This document shows, in pieces, positions 53,703 through 60,634 of a stretch of 64,000 bases of DNA. The stretch spans positions 1 through 64,000 of the forward strand of contig JAPULZ010000064.1 of the NCBI GenBank assembly GCA_027294455.1, in the 5' to 3' direction. Origin of the DNA: Gemmatimonadota bacterium (GTDB taxonomy: Bacteria > Gemmatimonadota > Gemmatimonadetes > Gemmatimonadales > GWC2-71-9). Positions within the stretch are counted from its first letter, which is position 1, and each line of letters starts with the position of its first letter. The notes beneath the pieces were generated by a model. It saw only the letters and a program-made list of their open reading frames with translations, did not search any database and had not been told where the DNA came from. A program made the position numbers and the translations under genes.

Positions 53703-54376
53703 TCGCCGGAGCAGGTGGGGGCGTGCCGCCTGCCGTTTCGCTTGGCGGCCTTCCGCACCGTCGTGCGCTTCGCGGCGTCCCGCACCAGCGGCTGGAGCAG
53801 GGTGTGCAACCGCTCCAGGCGCGTGGCGGTGGACGTGAGCCGCAGCAGCTGTGCTTTCGTGGCGAGGCCGAGGTCGAGCGCCGCGCTCACGGCGAAGGAG
53901 AGCCCTTCGGGATCTTCGGGCGGATGCACCGAGACACCCGGCATACCCCCCGTATCGTCGAACGAGCTGATGATGCGGGAAAACTGCTCCCGCACCCTGC
54001 GCGTGATCCCGGCGAACTCGGCCTCGGCGGTTTCGTCGTGAAGGAATTGGACGCGGCCCACGAGATAGGCGCAATCCCGCTCGACCAGCCGCTGCAGCAC
54101 GTAGCGGTTCTCGCCGACGGTCAGCAAGTTGGAGCGCCCGTCGGGCAATGGATGATGGGACTGGATGCGGGCAGTACACCCCACGTCGCCGGGTTGCGGC
54201 ACCCCCGCGGTACCCGGAGTCGGGATCAGGAGCGAAAGGCCGAACCGCCGATCGCCCGCCAGACAATCTCGCAGCAGGTCGCGGTAGCGGGGTTCGAAAA
54301 CGTGCAGCGGCTGCCGGACGCCGGGGAACAGCACCAGGGGCAAGGGAAAAATCGGCAGTTCGATGTCAGACATCAT
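53699..54376 (-). CDS. LON peptidase substrate-binding-domain protein
   Basis: 225 residues. It has the N-terminal Lon domain only: IELPIFPLPLVLFPGVRQPLHVFEPRYRDLLRDCL, FGLSLLIP, VGCTARIQSHHPLPDGRSNLLTVGENRYVLQRL. The helical rest (TRLERLHTLLQPL) ends in a basic tail, and there is no AAA or protease part. Stand-alone LON proteins of this sort are common, with poorly known roles. ATG 54374-54376 or the adjacent ATG 54371-54373 is the start; TATCTT lies just upstream and no ribosome binding site is seen. It is the first gene of the glc chain. Confidence 0.85.
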   Translation of the reverse strand: MMSDIELPIFPLPLVLFPGVRQPLHVFEPRYRDLLRDCLAGDRRFGLSLLIPTPGTAGVPQPGDVGCTARIQSHHPLPDGRSNLLTVGENRYVLQRLVERDCAYLVGRVQFLHDETAEAEFAGITRRVREQFSRIISSFDDTGGMPGVSVHPPEDPEGLSFAVSAALDLGLATKAQLLRLTSTATRLERLHTLLQPLVRDAAKRTTVRKAAKRNGRRHAPTCSGE

Positions 54377-54381
54377 GGTTG

Positions 54382-54387
54382 AAGATA
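54382..54387 (-). promoter_or_regulatory. -10-like box before the LON-domain gene
   Basis: Minus strand TATCTT, 5 bp before ATG 54376 and 8 bp before ATG 54373. At 17 bp the -35 position reads CTGCCG. It lies just past a terminator, so a promoter is needed here to drive the glc genes. Confidence 0.5.
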
Positions 54388-54421
54388 CGGCCCGCGTGCG
54401 AGCCCGGCAGCGTGGATCGGG

Positions 54422-54456
54422 CAAAAAAAACCCCGGGCGAAACCCAGGGCTTTTTT
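54422..54456. terminator. Bidirectional-type intrinsic terminator after the sigma-factor gene
   Basis: CCCCGGG / CCCAGGG arms (7 bp with one G-T wobble) flanked by an A-run on the left and TTTTTT on the right. Read on the minus strand, the hairpin is followed by eight T residues, ending sigma-factor transcription 22 bp past its stop. Confidence 0.85.
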
Positions 54457-54478
54457 CATGGCAGCTTGATTGCGCGGG

Positions 54479-55372
54479 TCAGGCGGCGTTCCAGAAACCC
54501 ATGAGCGCCTTGCCCTGCGGGCACTCGCGCAGTTTTTCGAACGCCCGTTCGCGGATCTGGCGGATCCGCTCCCGGGTCACCCCCATCAACCCGCCGATCT
54601 TCTCGAGGGTCAGGCCCTCGGATCCCTCCTCCAACCCGTAGTAGAGGTACAGAATCCGCCGTTCCCGCTGTGTGAGGTATTGCTCGAAGATGCGGTCGAT
54701 GAAATCGCGCATGAGGCGATCATCGGTGCCTTCCTCGATCTCGTTGCCCTCTTGCCCGGCGAACCGCTCGCCGAAGGTGGCGGCGTCCTTATCCGACCGA
54801 TCGATGGGCGCGTCCAGCGAGAGCTCGGCGGCCGTCATCCGGCGGGCGTTGCGGACGTTGCCCACGCTGTCGTCCAGGGCCTTGGCGACCTCGTTGTCGG
54901 TCGGCTCGCGACCAAGTTCCTGCGCGAGATAGGTCTCGGCGCGGACCATGCGAATCAACTGGCTGTTCTGGTTCAGGGGGATGCGCACACTGCGGGTCTG
55001 CTCGGCCAACGCCTTCAACACCGCCTGCCGCACCCACCACACGGCGTACGAAATGAACTTCACACCCTGGTCGGGATCAAATTTCTTCACCGCACGGAGC
55101 AAGCCTTCGTTGCCGATCGCAACCAACTCCGACAGATCCAGGCCGTGCCCCTGATACTTCTTCACATATGAGATCACGAATCGAAGATTTGCGGTGACGA
55201 GTCGCTCGGCGGCCTCGCGATCGCCGTTCTGGGCGAGGCGGGCCAACCGTCTTTCTTCTTTTGGATCTTTAATGAGGGGGAGCTTCTGAATGTCCTGGAG
55301 GTATTGATCGAATGCACCGGAGACGCCAGCTCGAAAGAAAGCTTTCGATTTGCTCGTACGGAGCTGAACCAT
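54479..55372 (-). CDS. RNA polymerase sigma factor, RpoD/SigA family (short form)
   Basis: 297 residues, lacking region 1.1. Region 1.2 (GAFDQYLQDIQKLPLI) starts it. Region 2 has LRFVISYVKKYQGHGLDLSELVAIGNEGLLRAVKKFDPDQGVKFISYAVWWVRQAV. Region 3 is ELGREPTDNEVAKAL. Region 4 is LTQRERRILYLYYGLEEGSEGLTLEKIGGLMGVTRERIRQIRERAFEKLR. The intact RpoD-box residues suggest recognition of TTGACA/TATAAT-type promoters. It may be the primary factor or a group 2 paralogue; this window cannot decide. GGGAG precedes the ATG, and a good promoter lies 80 bp upstream. Confidence 0.93.
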   Translation of the reverse strand: MVQLRTSKSKAFFRAGVSGAFDQYLQDIQKLPLIKDPKEERRLARLAQNGDREAAERLVTANLRFVISYVKKYQGHGLDLSELVAIGNEGLLRAVKKFDPDQGVKFISYAVWWVRQAVLKALAEQTRSVRIPLNQNSQLIRMVRAETYLAQELGREPTDNEVAKALDDSVGNVRNARRMTAAELSLDAPIDRSDKDAATFGERFAGQEGNEIEEGTDDRLMRDFIDRIFEQYLTQRERRILYLYYGLEEGSEGLTLEKIGGLMGVTRERIRQIRERAFEKLRECPQGKALMGFWNAA

Positions 55373-55458
55373 GTGTGCTCCCTTGGATGGAGGCTTTTCT
55401 TTGTCTATCTGGGTCAGGATCGAAGATCCCGGTACGGCCGACGTTTCAGCGAGGCGGG

Positions 55459-55487
55459 AATATAGAAAGGTTGATTCTGAGGGTCAA
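55459..55487 (-). promoter_or_regulatory. Sigma-70-type promoter of the sigma-factor gene
   Basis: Minus strand TTGACC (55487-55482), exactly 17 bp, TATATT (55464-55459), about 80 bp before the start codon. This is among the best full promoters in the window and shows what this organism's housekeeping promoters probably look like. Confidence 0.75.
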
Positions 55488-55543
55488 GAAATTGCGTAGT
55501 TTCCACACTACAAAGCGTTACACACAAATGAGTTCTGGGTTTT

Positions 55544-55563
55544 GTCCACGTAATTTCGTGGAC
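55544..55563. repeat. Perfect hairpin GTCCACG-TAATTT-CGTGGAC
   Basis: 7-bp arms with a 6-nt AT loop, 57 bp upstream of the sigma-factor -35. It may be a protein-binding palindrome or the end of the aroB transcript (no T-run follows). Confidence 0.6.
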
Positions 55564-55669
55564 TACGCAGTCAAAGGTTCATGTGACGTGTGATAACTCC
55601 TTGGCGGGATGGCAGTTGACCAGATGTTGCAAGAAACCAGTCCTACAAACCGCCCAAAACGCGTTGCAT

Positions 55670-56773
55670 CTAGAAACCCGGCGACAGCGCGTGATGCACC
55701 GCTGCTTCATCGACGGCGTGGGTCCATTCTCCGGCGCCCGAGTTGGCTACCTCTCCCAGCGAATGCAGCAGCGTGACCCGTATCGACCCCGCCCGGTTCT
55801 TCTTGTCGTGCCGCATGGCCTGCAAGATCCGTTCGGCGGACCACGCCTCGGGCAACTGCGTTGGCAGGTCGAATTGTTGTAAGACCGACTCGAGCGCGCC
55901 CGCCGTTCCGGCCTTGGTGATACCGAGGGTGCTGCCGAGCGCCGCCTCAACAACCATCCCGAGTGCCACGGCCTCGCCGTGAAGCAGTTCGTAGCCGCTC
56001 GCCGCCTCGACGGCATGGCCCACGGTGTGGCCGAAGTTCAAGACGGCCCGTTGTCCCTGTTCGTGCTCGTCCGCGGCCACGACCCCGGCTTTGATCTCCA
56101 CACTTCGACGGACGAGATCTGCCATCGCGGCGGGGTTTCGCGCCAGGATCTCGCGGGCGTTGGCTGAGATGCTGGTCACGTAATCGGCATCGGCGATGGC
56201 GCCGTGCTTGACGGCCTCCGCCACGCCGGCGGCGAGCTGCTTGATCGGTAGCGATGCGAGGGTGGCCACGTCCGCGACCACGAGCGTCGGCTGGTGAAAT
56301 GCGCCGACGAGATTCTTCCCGATCTCCGTGTCGATCCCCGTCTTGCCGCCGATGGAGCTGTCGATCATGGCGAGCAGCGTCGTGGGTACCTGCACGTAGC
56401 GGATGCCTCGGAGGTAGGTGGCTGCCACGAAGCCGGCGACGTCGCCCACCACACCGCCGCCCACCGCGACGATCGCCCCATCCCGGCCCAGTTCGGCTTC
56501 GAGCAATTGGTCGATCAAGTTGCTCCATGTTTCCCGGGTCTTGTGGCCCTCTCCGGCGGGAAACGTGAGCAGCCGGCACGGCGCCGCCGCGCTCAGTGCT
56601 TGGGTGAGGCGCTCGGCGTAGCGGGGGCCCACCGTCGAATCGCTGATGACGGCGTAGGATGCCGCCGGGCAGAATTCGGAAACCAAGCGGGGGAGCTCGG
56701 CGAGGATGCCCTCGCCGAGATGGATCTCGTACGAGCGTTCTCCCAGCCGGACCCCAACGGTGGACCGGGTTAT
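55670..56773 (-). CDS. aroB: 3-dehydroquinate synthase, probable ATA start
   Basis: 367 residues. Second step of the shikimate pathway: NAD- and metal-dependent conversion of DAHP to 3-dehydroquinate. Motifs: FPAGEGHKTRETW, GGGVVGDVAGFVAATYLRG, VPTTLLAMIDSSIGGKTGID, the metal ligands in LAAGVAEAVKHG and LNFGHTVGHAVEAASGYELLHGEAVALGM. The conserved N-terminal strand (VGVRLGERSYEIHLGEGIL) has no ATG, GTG or TTG in front of it; the first such codon would delete it. The frame meets ATA at 56771-56773, overlapping the phzF TAA as ATAA, with GAGGT 6 nt upstream. I take that as the start. A CTG at the LGERSYE position is the alternative. Confidence 0.85.
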   Translation of the reverse strand: MTRSTVGVRLGERSYEIHLGEGILAELPRLVSEFCPAASYAVISDSTVGPRYAERLTQALSAAAPCRLLTFPAGEGHKTRETWSNLIDQLLEAELGRDGAIVAVGGGVVGDVAGFVAATYLRGIRYVQVPTTLLAMIDSSIGGKTGIDTEIGKNLVGAFHQPTLVVADVATLASLPIKQLAAGVAEAVKHGAIADADYVTSISANAREILARNPAAMADLVRRSVEIKAGVVAADEHEQGQRAVLNFGHTVGHAVEAASGYELLHGEAVALGMVVEAALGSTLGITKAGTAGALESVLQQFDLPTQLPEAWSAERILQAMRHDKKNRAGSIRVTLLHSLGEVANSGAGEWTHAVDEAAVHHALSPGF

Positions 56774-57687
56774 AGCGTGACCTCGCCCGAGATGAGCTTC
56801 ACCGCCTGTCCGCCGACGCGGACCTCGGTGATCTCGCCTCCGTTGCCCACCGCGATCTCGACGTCGATGCGGCTGGGCCGGCCGATTTCTAATCCCTGCT
56901 CGATGACCACCGTGGCGACGCCGTCGTGAGGCGGCACGATGCCGTGCCACACGAGATAGCAAGCCAGTGCGCCTGCCGCGCTCCCCGTGGCCGGGTCCTC
57001 GGGCACCCCGAATCCCGGGGCGAACATCCGGCAATGTACCGTGGCATCCGGATCGACGGTATCGGTGGAGTAGCACATCGCACAGTCAGTCCCGAGTTCC
57101 CGTAAGAAGGCGGCCAGGGTGGTACCGGTCCCACCCGACGGGAGGGCCTGTAAGGCGGCGAGCGTCGCGATGGGAACCATGAGCTGTGGCAGCGCCGTGG
57201 CGACGACCTGGGGCGCGGGGTCCCGGCGCACCGTCTCGCCCGTTCCCCCGAGAGCGGCGTCGAGGCGGTCCCGGTCCGTCACGAGGGATCCGAAATTCGG
57301 GAGTGGCTGGATCATGGCCACGCCGGTGGGCAGCCCGCCCCGTGCGTGGATGTCCACGGGCAAGACGCCTGCCCCTGTGTCCTGGGTGATCCGAACGGTA
57401 TTGTCCTCGAGGAGATCGAGCTCGCCCATCTCGGCCAGCAGCCACCACGTGCCGATGGTGGGGTGTCCCGCCAGCGGGATCTCGGCCGCCGGGGTGAAGA
57501 AGCGCACGCGCTTGGTGGCCTTGTTCGAAGCGGTGACGAAGGCGGTCTCCTACAAGTTCATCTCGCGGGCCAACGACTGCATCGTCGCGTCGGAGAGTCC
57601 CTCGGCGTTGGGAAACACCGCCAGCGGGTTTCCGGTGAGGGGGGTGTCGGTAAACACGTCGAGCTGGTGAAACTCGTATGTCGGCAT
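56770..57687 (-). pseudogene. PhzF family isomerase gene interrupted by an in-frame TAG
   Basis: 306 codons in one frame, from ATG 57685-57687 ([20 protein letters not shown]) to TAA at 56770, with one TAG at 57550-57552 (codon 46). The stop falls inside the conserved EMNL-x-ETAF, directly before the Glu that is the general acid/base in PhzF. The rest is intact: RFFTPAAEIPLAGHPTIGT with the conserved His, and FGVPEDPATGSAAGALACYL with the conserved Asp. A GTG at 57505-57507 could restart translation but the product would lack the catalytic Glu. Family members isomerise or epimerise small metabolites. The start overlaps the upstream stop (TAATG). This could be nonsense decay, suppression or a sequencing error. 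Confidence 0.85.
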
Positions 57688-58232
57688 TACCAGTTCCTAT
57701 CGGCGACGTGCGCCCGGTGGTTCGCCAGTCGCGCCCATGTGAAGAGCAGATCTGACAGGCGATTGAGGTAGACGATGATGTCGTGGGGGACGGGGTCTTG
57801 GCCGGCCATGGCCACCACCTGCCGCTCGGCACGGCGGCATACCGCGCGGGCGAAATGCAGCGCCGCCGCCTTGGCGGTGCCTCCGGGGAGAATGAAGGCG
57901 TCCAACGGCGGCAGTTCCCCATCCGCATGGTCGATCGCCGCTTCCAGCTCCGCGATCCTGGTGTCCGACAGCTCGGCCTTTCGCATTGCCTTGGCCACCT
58001 TCCGGGGGTCGGGTGTGGCCAACTGCCCCCCGATGGCGAACAGATCCCGTTGGATGGCCTCGAGGGCGGCCGCTTCGAAATCATCGGGGGCGCAGGCTAT
58101 CGACACCCCGATCGCCGAGTTGAGTTCGTCTACCTCGCCGTACGCCGCCACTCGGGGGTGACCTTTCGAAACGCGCCCGCCGCCGAAGAGTCCGGTTTCT
58201 CCGTCGTCACCGGTCCTCGTGTAGATGCTCAT
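57687..58232 (-). CDS. PduO-type cob(I)alamin adenosyltransferase
   Basis: 181 residues. It adenosylates cob(I)alamin with ATP to make adenosylcobalamin. The ATP-site N-terminus [39 protein letters not shown] is complete, and the C-terminal [14 protein letters not shown] plus [15 protein letters not shown] is the conserved trimer/cobalamin region. The ATG at 58230-58232 has TAATTT 6 bp upstream and no ribosome binding site. The stop TAA shares its first base with the phzF ATG (TAATG). It is first gene of the pduO-phzF-aroB unit. Confidence 0.93.
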   Translation of the reverse strand: MSIYTRTGDDGETGLFGGGRVSKGHPRVAAYGEVDELNSAIGVSIACAPDDFEAAALEAIQRDLFAIGGQLATPDPRKVAKAMRKAELSDTRIAELEAAIDHADGELPPLDAFILPGGTAKAAALHFARAVCRRAERQVVAMAGQDPVPHDIIVYLNRLSDLLFTWARLANHRAHVADRNW

Positions 58233-58238
58233 GTGTGC

Positions 58239-58244
58239 AAATTA
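58239..58244 (-). promoter_or_regulatory. -10-like box before the adenosyltransferase gene
   Basis: Minus strand GGC-TAATTT, 6 bp before ATG 58232, the same layout as several other genes here. No convincing -35 was found. Confidence 0.5.
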
Positions 58245-58297
58245 GCCGGAGCCTGTCGGCGCCGCTCGGCGCACCCCCCCAGGCGGGGCAGCAACCA

Positions 58298-58326
58298 TTG
58301 ACATAATCGTGGAAGTTGTTAAAAAT
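58298..58326 (+). promoter_or_regulatory. Promoter of the tamA-like leader
   Basis: Perfect TTGACA (58298-58303), 17 bp, AAAAAT (58321-58326). Predicted RNA start is near 58333, about 70 nt before the terminator run of T. Confidence 0.6.
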
Positions 58327-58332
58327 GAATGG

Positions 58333-58404
58333 GTTAGGAGGTCCGTCACACTGCCGTGTGGCAAACCTCAGCCCCCTGCCCTCGCCGGCTTTGGGGCTTT
58401 TTTT
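58333..58404 (+). ncRNA. Short leader RNA or attenuator ending at a terminator before the tamA-like gene
   Basis: Predicted transcript of about 72 nt. It contains GGTT...AACC enclosing a CACAC-tgcc-GTGTG hairpin (about 58348-58361), an AGGAGG (58336-58341) with no start codon at usable distance, and the terminator at 58370-58404. No known riboswitch class is recognised. It could be a cis-acting attenuator or a small RNA. Confidence 0.4.
58370..58404 (+). terminator. Intrinsic terminator 4 nt before the tamA-like start codon
   Basis: AGCCCC (58370-58375) and GGGGCT (58393-58398) form a 6-bp stem, followed directly by seven T (58398-58404). It points into the gene, so read-through must be controlled or another promoter used. 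Confidence 0.7.
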
Positions 58405-58408
58405 ATCG

Positions 58409-60634
58409 ATGCGGGCGCGAAGATTTCGGGAGGATAGCATCACGCGGGTTTCGTTCTTCGCCGGAATGGCAGTGGCGGTTCTCCTCACCGCCCCCATGGT
58501 TGCCCAGGAAGACGCGCGGCGACTTGCGGTGTGGGAGTTGGCGTTCGAGGGAAACCGGGCCATCGACGATTTCACCCTCAGCATCTCCATTGTCACGTCG
58601 CAGTCGGCGTGGTTTGCCCGGGCGTGGCCGTTTCGGTTGCTGGGACTCGGCCAGCGGCGGTTCTTCAACGAGACGGAGTTCCGTCGCGACGTCTTGCGCA
58701 TCCTGTTGTTGTATCGGCAGTCCGGCTACCTCGACGCGCGGATCGACACCATCGTGACACGGCGCTCGGATCACGTCAACGTGCGGTTTCTCATCACCGA
58801 AGGCGAACCAGTTCGGATAGAGTCCCTGACAGTGACGGGCATGGAACACATCATTCCGACGGAGCGATTGCTCCGGGACCTGCCGTTGCGGGTGGGCGAT
58901 GCGTTCGATCGGCCCCGGTTTCTCATCATCTCGACGGATTCCATTCGGTCGATGCTCCAGAACCGCGGGTATCCCTATCCGGAGGTGTATCGCAGCTTCA
59001 CGGTACAAAACGTCCGGCGCAGCGCGCAGCTCGGGTTCATCGTCGAGCCGGGACCGGCGGCGGTGGTGGACAGCGTGGAGGTCATCGGGCCGCCGGATCT
59101 CGATCAGGGACTCGTGCGGAAGGTGTTGCGCATCCAGCCGGGCTCGCCGTTCAGCCAGCAGGCGCTGTACGAGGGGCAACGGCAGCTGTATCGCCTCGGG
59201 GTGTTCGATTTCGTCGATGTCCGCCTCGCCGACACGGTTCCCGGGGCCGTGAGCGATTCCGTGGTTCGGGTCCGGGTCCAGGTATCGGAGAGCCGGCTGC
59301 ACCGGATTCGCCTGGGTGCGGGGTACGGCACGGCCGATTGTTTCCGGACGCTGTCGTCCTGGACCGCACAGAACTTCCTGGGCGGAGCACGGACGCTGGA
59401 GTTGAGTGCGGCGTTCTCCAAGATCGGGGTGGGCGCTCCGCTCTACGCCGGGCTCGAAGACAACATCTGCCGCGCGCTGCGCGCGGACCGGGGGACGGAC
59501 CGACTGGATCTCAACTACAACCTCACCGCCAGCCTGCGGTTTCCGACGGTGTTCTCCCCCCGCCGCAGTGCGACGATCGCGCTCTCTGCGGAGCGCTTTA
59601 GCGAATTCCAGGCCTACGTGCGCGACGCCATCGGCGGGAACGTTTCGATCACCCAGCGGACGAAGTGGAATATTCCGGTCTCGCTCTCGTATTCCTTGTC
59701 CTATGGTAAAACGGTGGCGGACGACGCGGTGTTCTGCTCCATTCTCAACGTGTGCCGGGCCGAGGACGCGGCCATCTTCCGCGAAAAGCGCGTCAAGGCC
59801 ATCGTCGGCATGGACTTGCTACGCGATCGGACGAACTCCTCCATTGGTCCCACCAGGGGGACGGTGTTGAGCTTGGGGGCAGGCCTGGCGGTGGAGGAGA
59901 TTGGCTCGGATCCTGAAATCGAGTTCGCCAAGGGCGTGATCGAATTAGCCTCCTTCCACCCGGTGGGGCGGCGGAGTGTGTTCGCGTGGCGGGTGCGGGC
60001 CGGGACGCTGCGATCGCCCGACATCACGTTCCAGCCGCAGGAGGTGAAGTTCATCCCGACGGAGGAACGTTTTTATGGTGGTGGGCCTAACACAGTAAGA
60101 GGGTTTCGACAGAATGGGATCGGCCCGCTGGTGTATGTCGAAGAGACGGTGGATGTATTCCGCGAGGTCGACTCGCTTCCCGGGACGTTCGCGGTCGACA
60201 CAACGGTGGTCGATACCCTGGTGTCACCCACCGGCGGTACGCAGATGTTGTTCCTCAACGCCGAGTATCGCTTTCCCCTATCGCTCAGCGGGCGAATCGG
60301 CGGCGTGGTGTTCATCGACGTGGGACAGGTATCGGACCCTCGGGGCCAGCCCAAGGACACGGGAATCAGGATCACGCCCGGTGTGGGTTTCCGGGTGTTC
60401 ACCCCCCTCGGGCCCATTCGGTTAGACCTCGCCTACAATCCCCACGGGCCCGAGGAGGGACCGCTGTTCGCGAGAAAGTGCACGGACCGGCCGGATCAGC
60501 GAATGTGTGAGGACGCCATCCTGTTGGATGACGCCTTCGTCCCGGTCCTCGGCGATGGGTTGTTTGGTCTCGGAAAGCACCTTCCTTTCCTGAAGCAGGT
60601 GCGGGTGAACTTTTCGATAGGGCAGGCGTTTTGA
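58409..60634 (+). CDS. BamA/TamA family outer-membrane assembly protein
   Basis: 741 residues. Signal peptide MRARRFREDSITRVSFFAGMAVAVLLTAP, cut near MVAQE. About three POTRA domains follow (about 35-290: FEGNRAIDDFTL, FLITEGEPVRIESLTVTG, VEPGPAAVVDSVEVIG, QLYRLGVFDFVDVRL). The barrel carries the family loop RFYGGGPNTVRGFRQNGIGP (about residue 560) and ends in a strand VRVNFSIGQAF with terminal Phe. Three POTRAs and a following TamB gene point to TamA rather than BamA. ATG 58409 is taken as the start although T-rich DNA, not a ribosome binding site, precedes it. Confidence 0.88.
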   Translation: MRARRFREDSITRVSFFAGMAVAVLLTAPMVAQEDARRLAVWELAFEGNRAIDDFTLSISIVTSQSAWFARAWPFRLLGLGQRRFFNETEFRRDVLRILLLYRQSGYLDARIDTIVTRRSDHVNVRFLITEGEPVRIESLTVTGMEHIIPTERLLRDLPLRVGDAFDRPRFLIISTDSIRSMLQNRGYPYPEVYRSFTVQNVRRSAQLGFIVEPGPAAVVDSVEVIGPPDLDQGLVRKVLRIQPGSPFSQQALYEGQRQLYRLGVFDFVDVRLADTVPGAVSDSVVRVRVQVSESRLHRIRLGAGYGTADCFRTLSSWTAQNFLGGARTLELSAAFSKIGVGAPLYAGLEDNICRALRADRGTDRLDLNYNLTASLRFPTVFSPRRSATIALSAERFSEFQAYVRDAIGGNVSITQRTKWNIPVSLSYSLSYGKTVADDAVFCSILNVCRAEDAAIFREKRVKAIVGMDLLRDRTNSSIGPTRGTVLSLGAGLAVEEIGSDPEIEFAKGVIELASFHPVGRRSVFAWRVRAGTLRSPDITFQPQEVKFIPTEERFYGGGPNTVRGFRQNGIGPLVYVEETVDVFREVDSLPGTFAVDTTVVDTLVSPTGGTQMLFLNAEYRFPLSLSGRIGGVVFIDVGQVSDPRGQPKDTGIRITPGVGFRVFTPLGPIRLDLAYNPHGPEEGPLFARKCTDRPDQRMCEDAILLDDAFVPVLGDGLFGLGKHLPFLKQVRVNFSIGQAF

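Larger units (their letters stand above)
55373..55669. other. Leader and spacer between aroB and the sigma-factor gene
   Basis: Holds the sigma-factor promoter (55459-55487), a GTAGT/ACTAC repeat just upstream of its -35 (55496-55511) and the hairpin at 55544-55563. It is distinctly more AT-rich than the genes around it. No small ORF is supported. Confidence 0.6.

Noticed and set aside
57505-57507. GTG here as the true phzF start
   Set aside because: Homologous sequence continues upstream in frame for 60 codons to an ATG that overlaps the pduO stop as TAATG; starting at this GTG would drop the catalytic Glu.
58333-58404. c-di-GMP-I riboswitch, suggested by GGCAAACC in the leader
   Set aside because: Only this short match occurs; the second conserved stretch and the receptor stem are missing and the RNA is too short.
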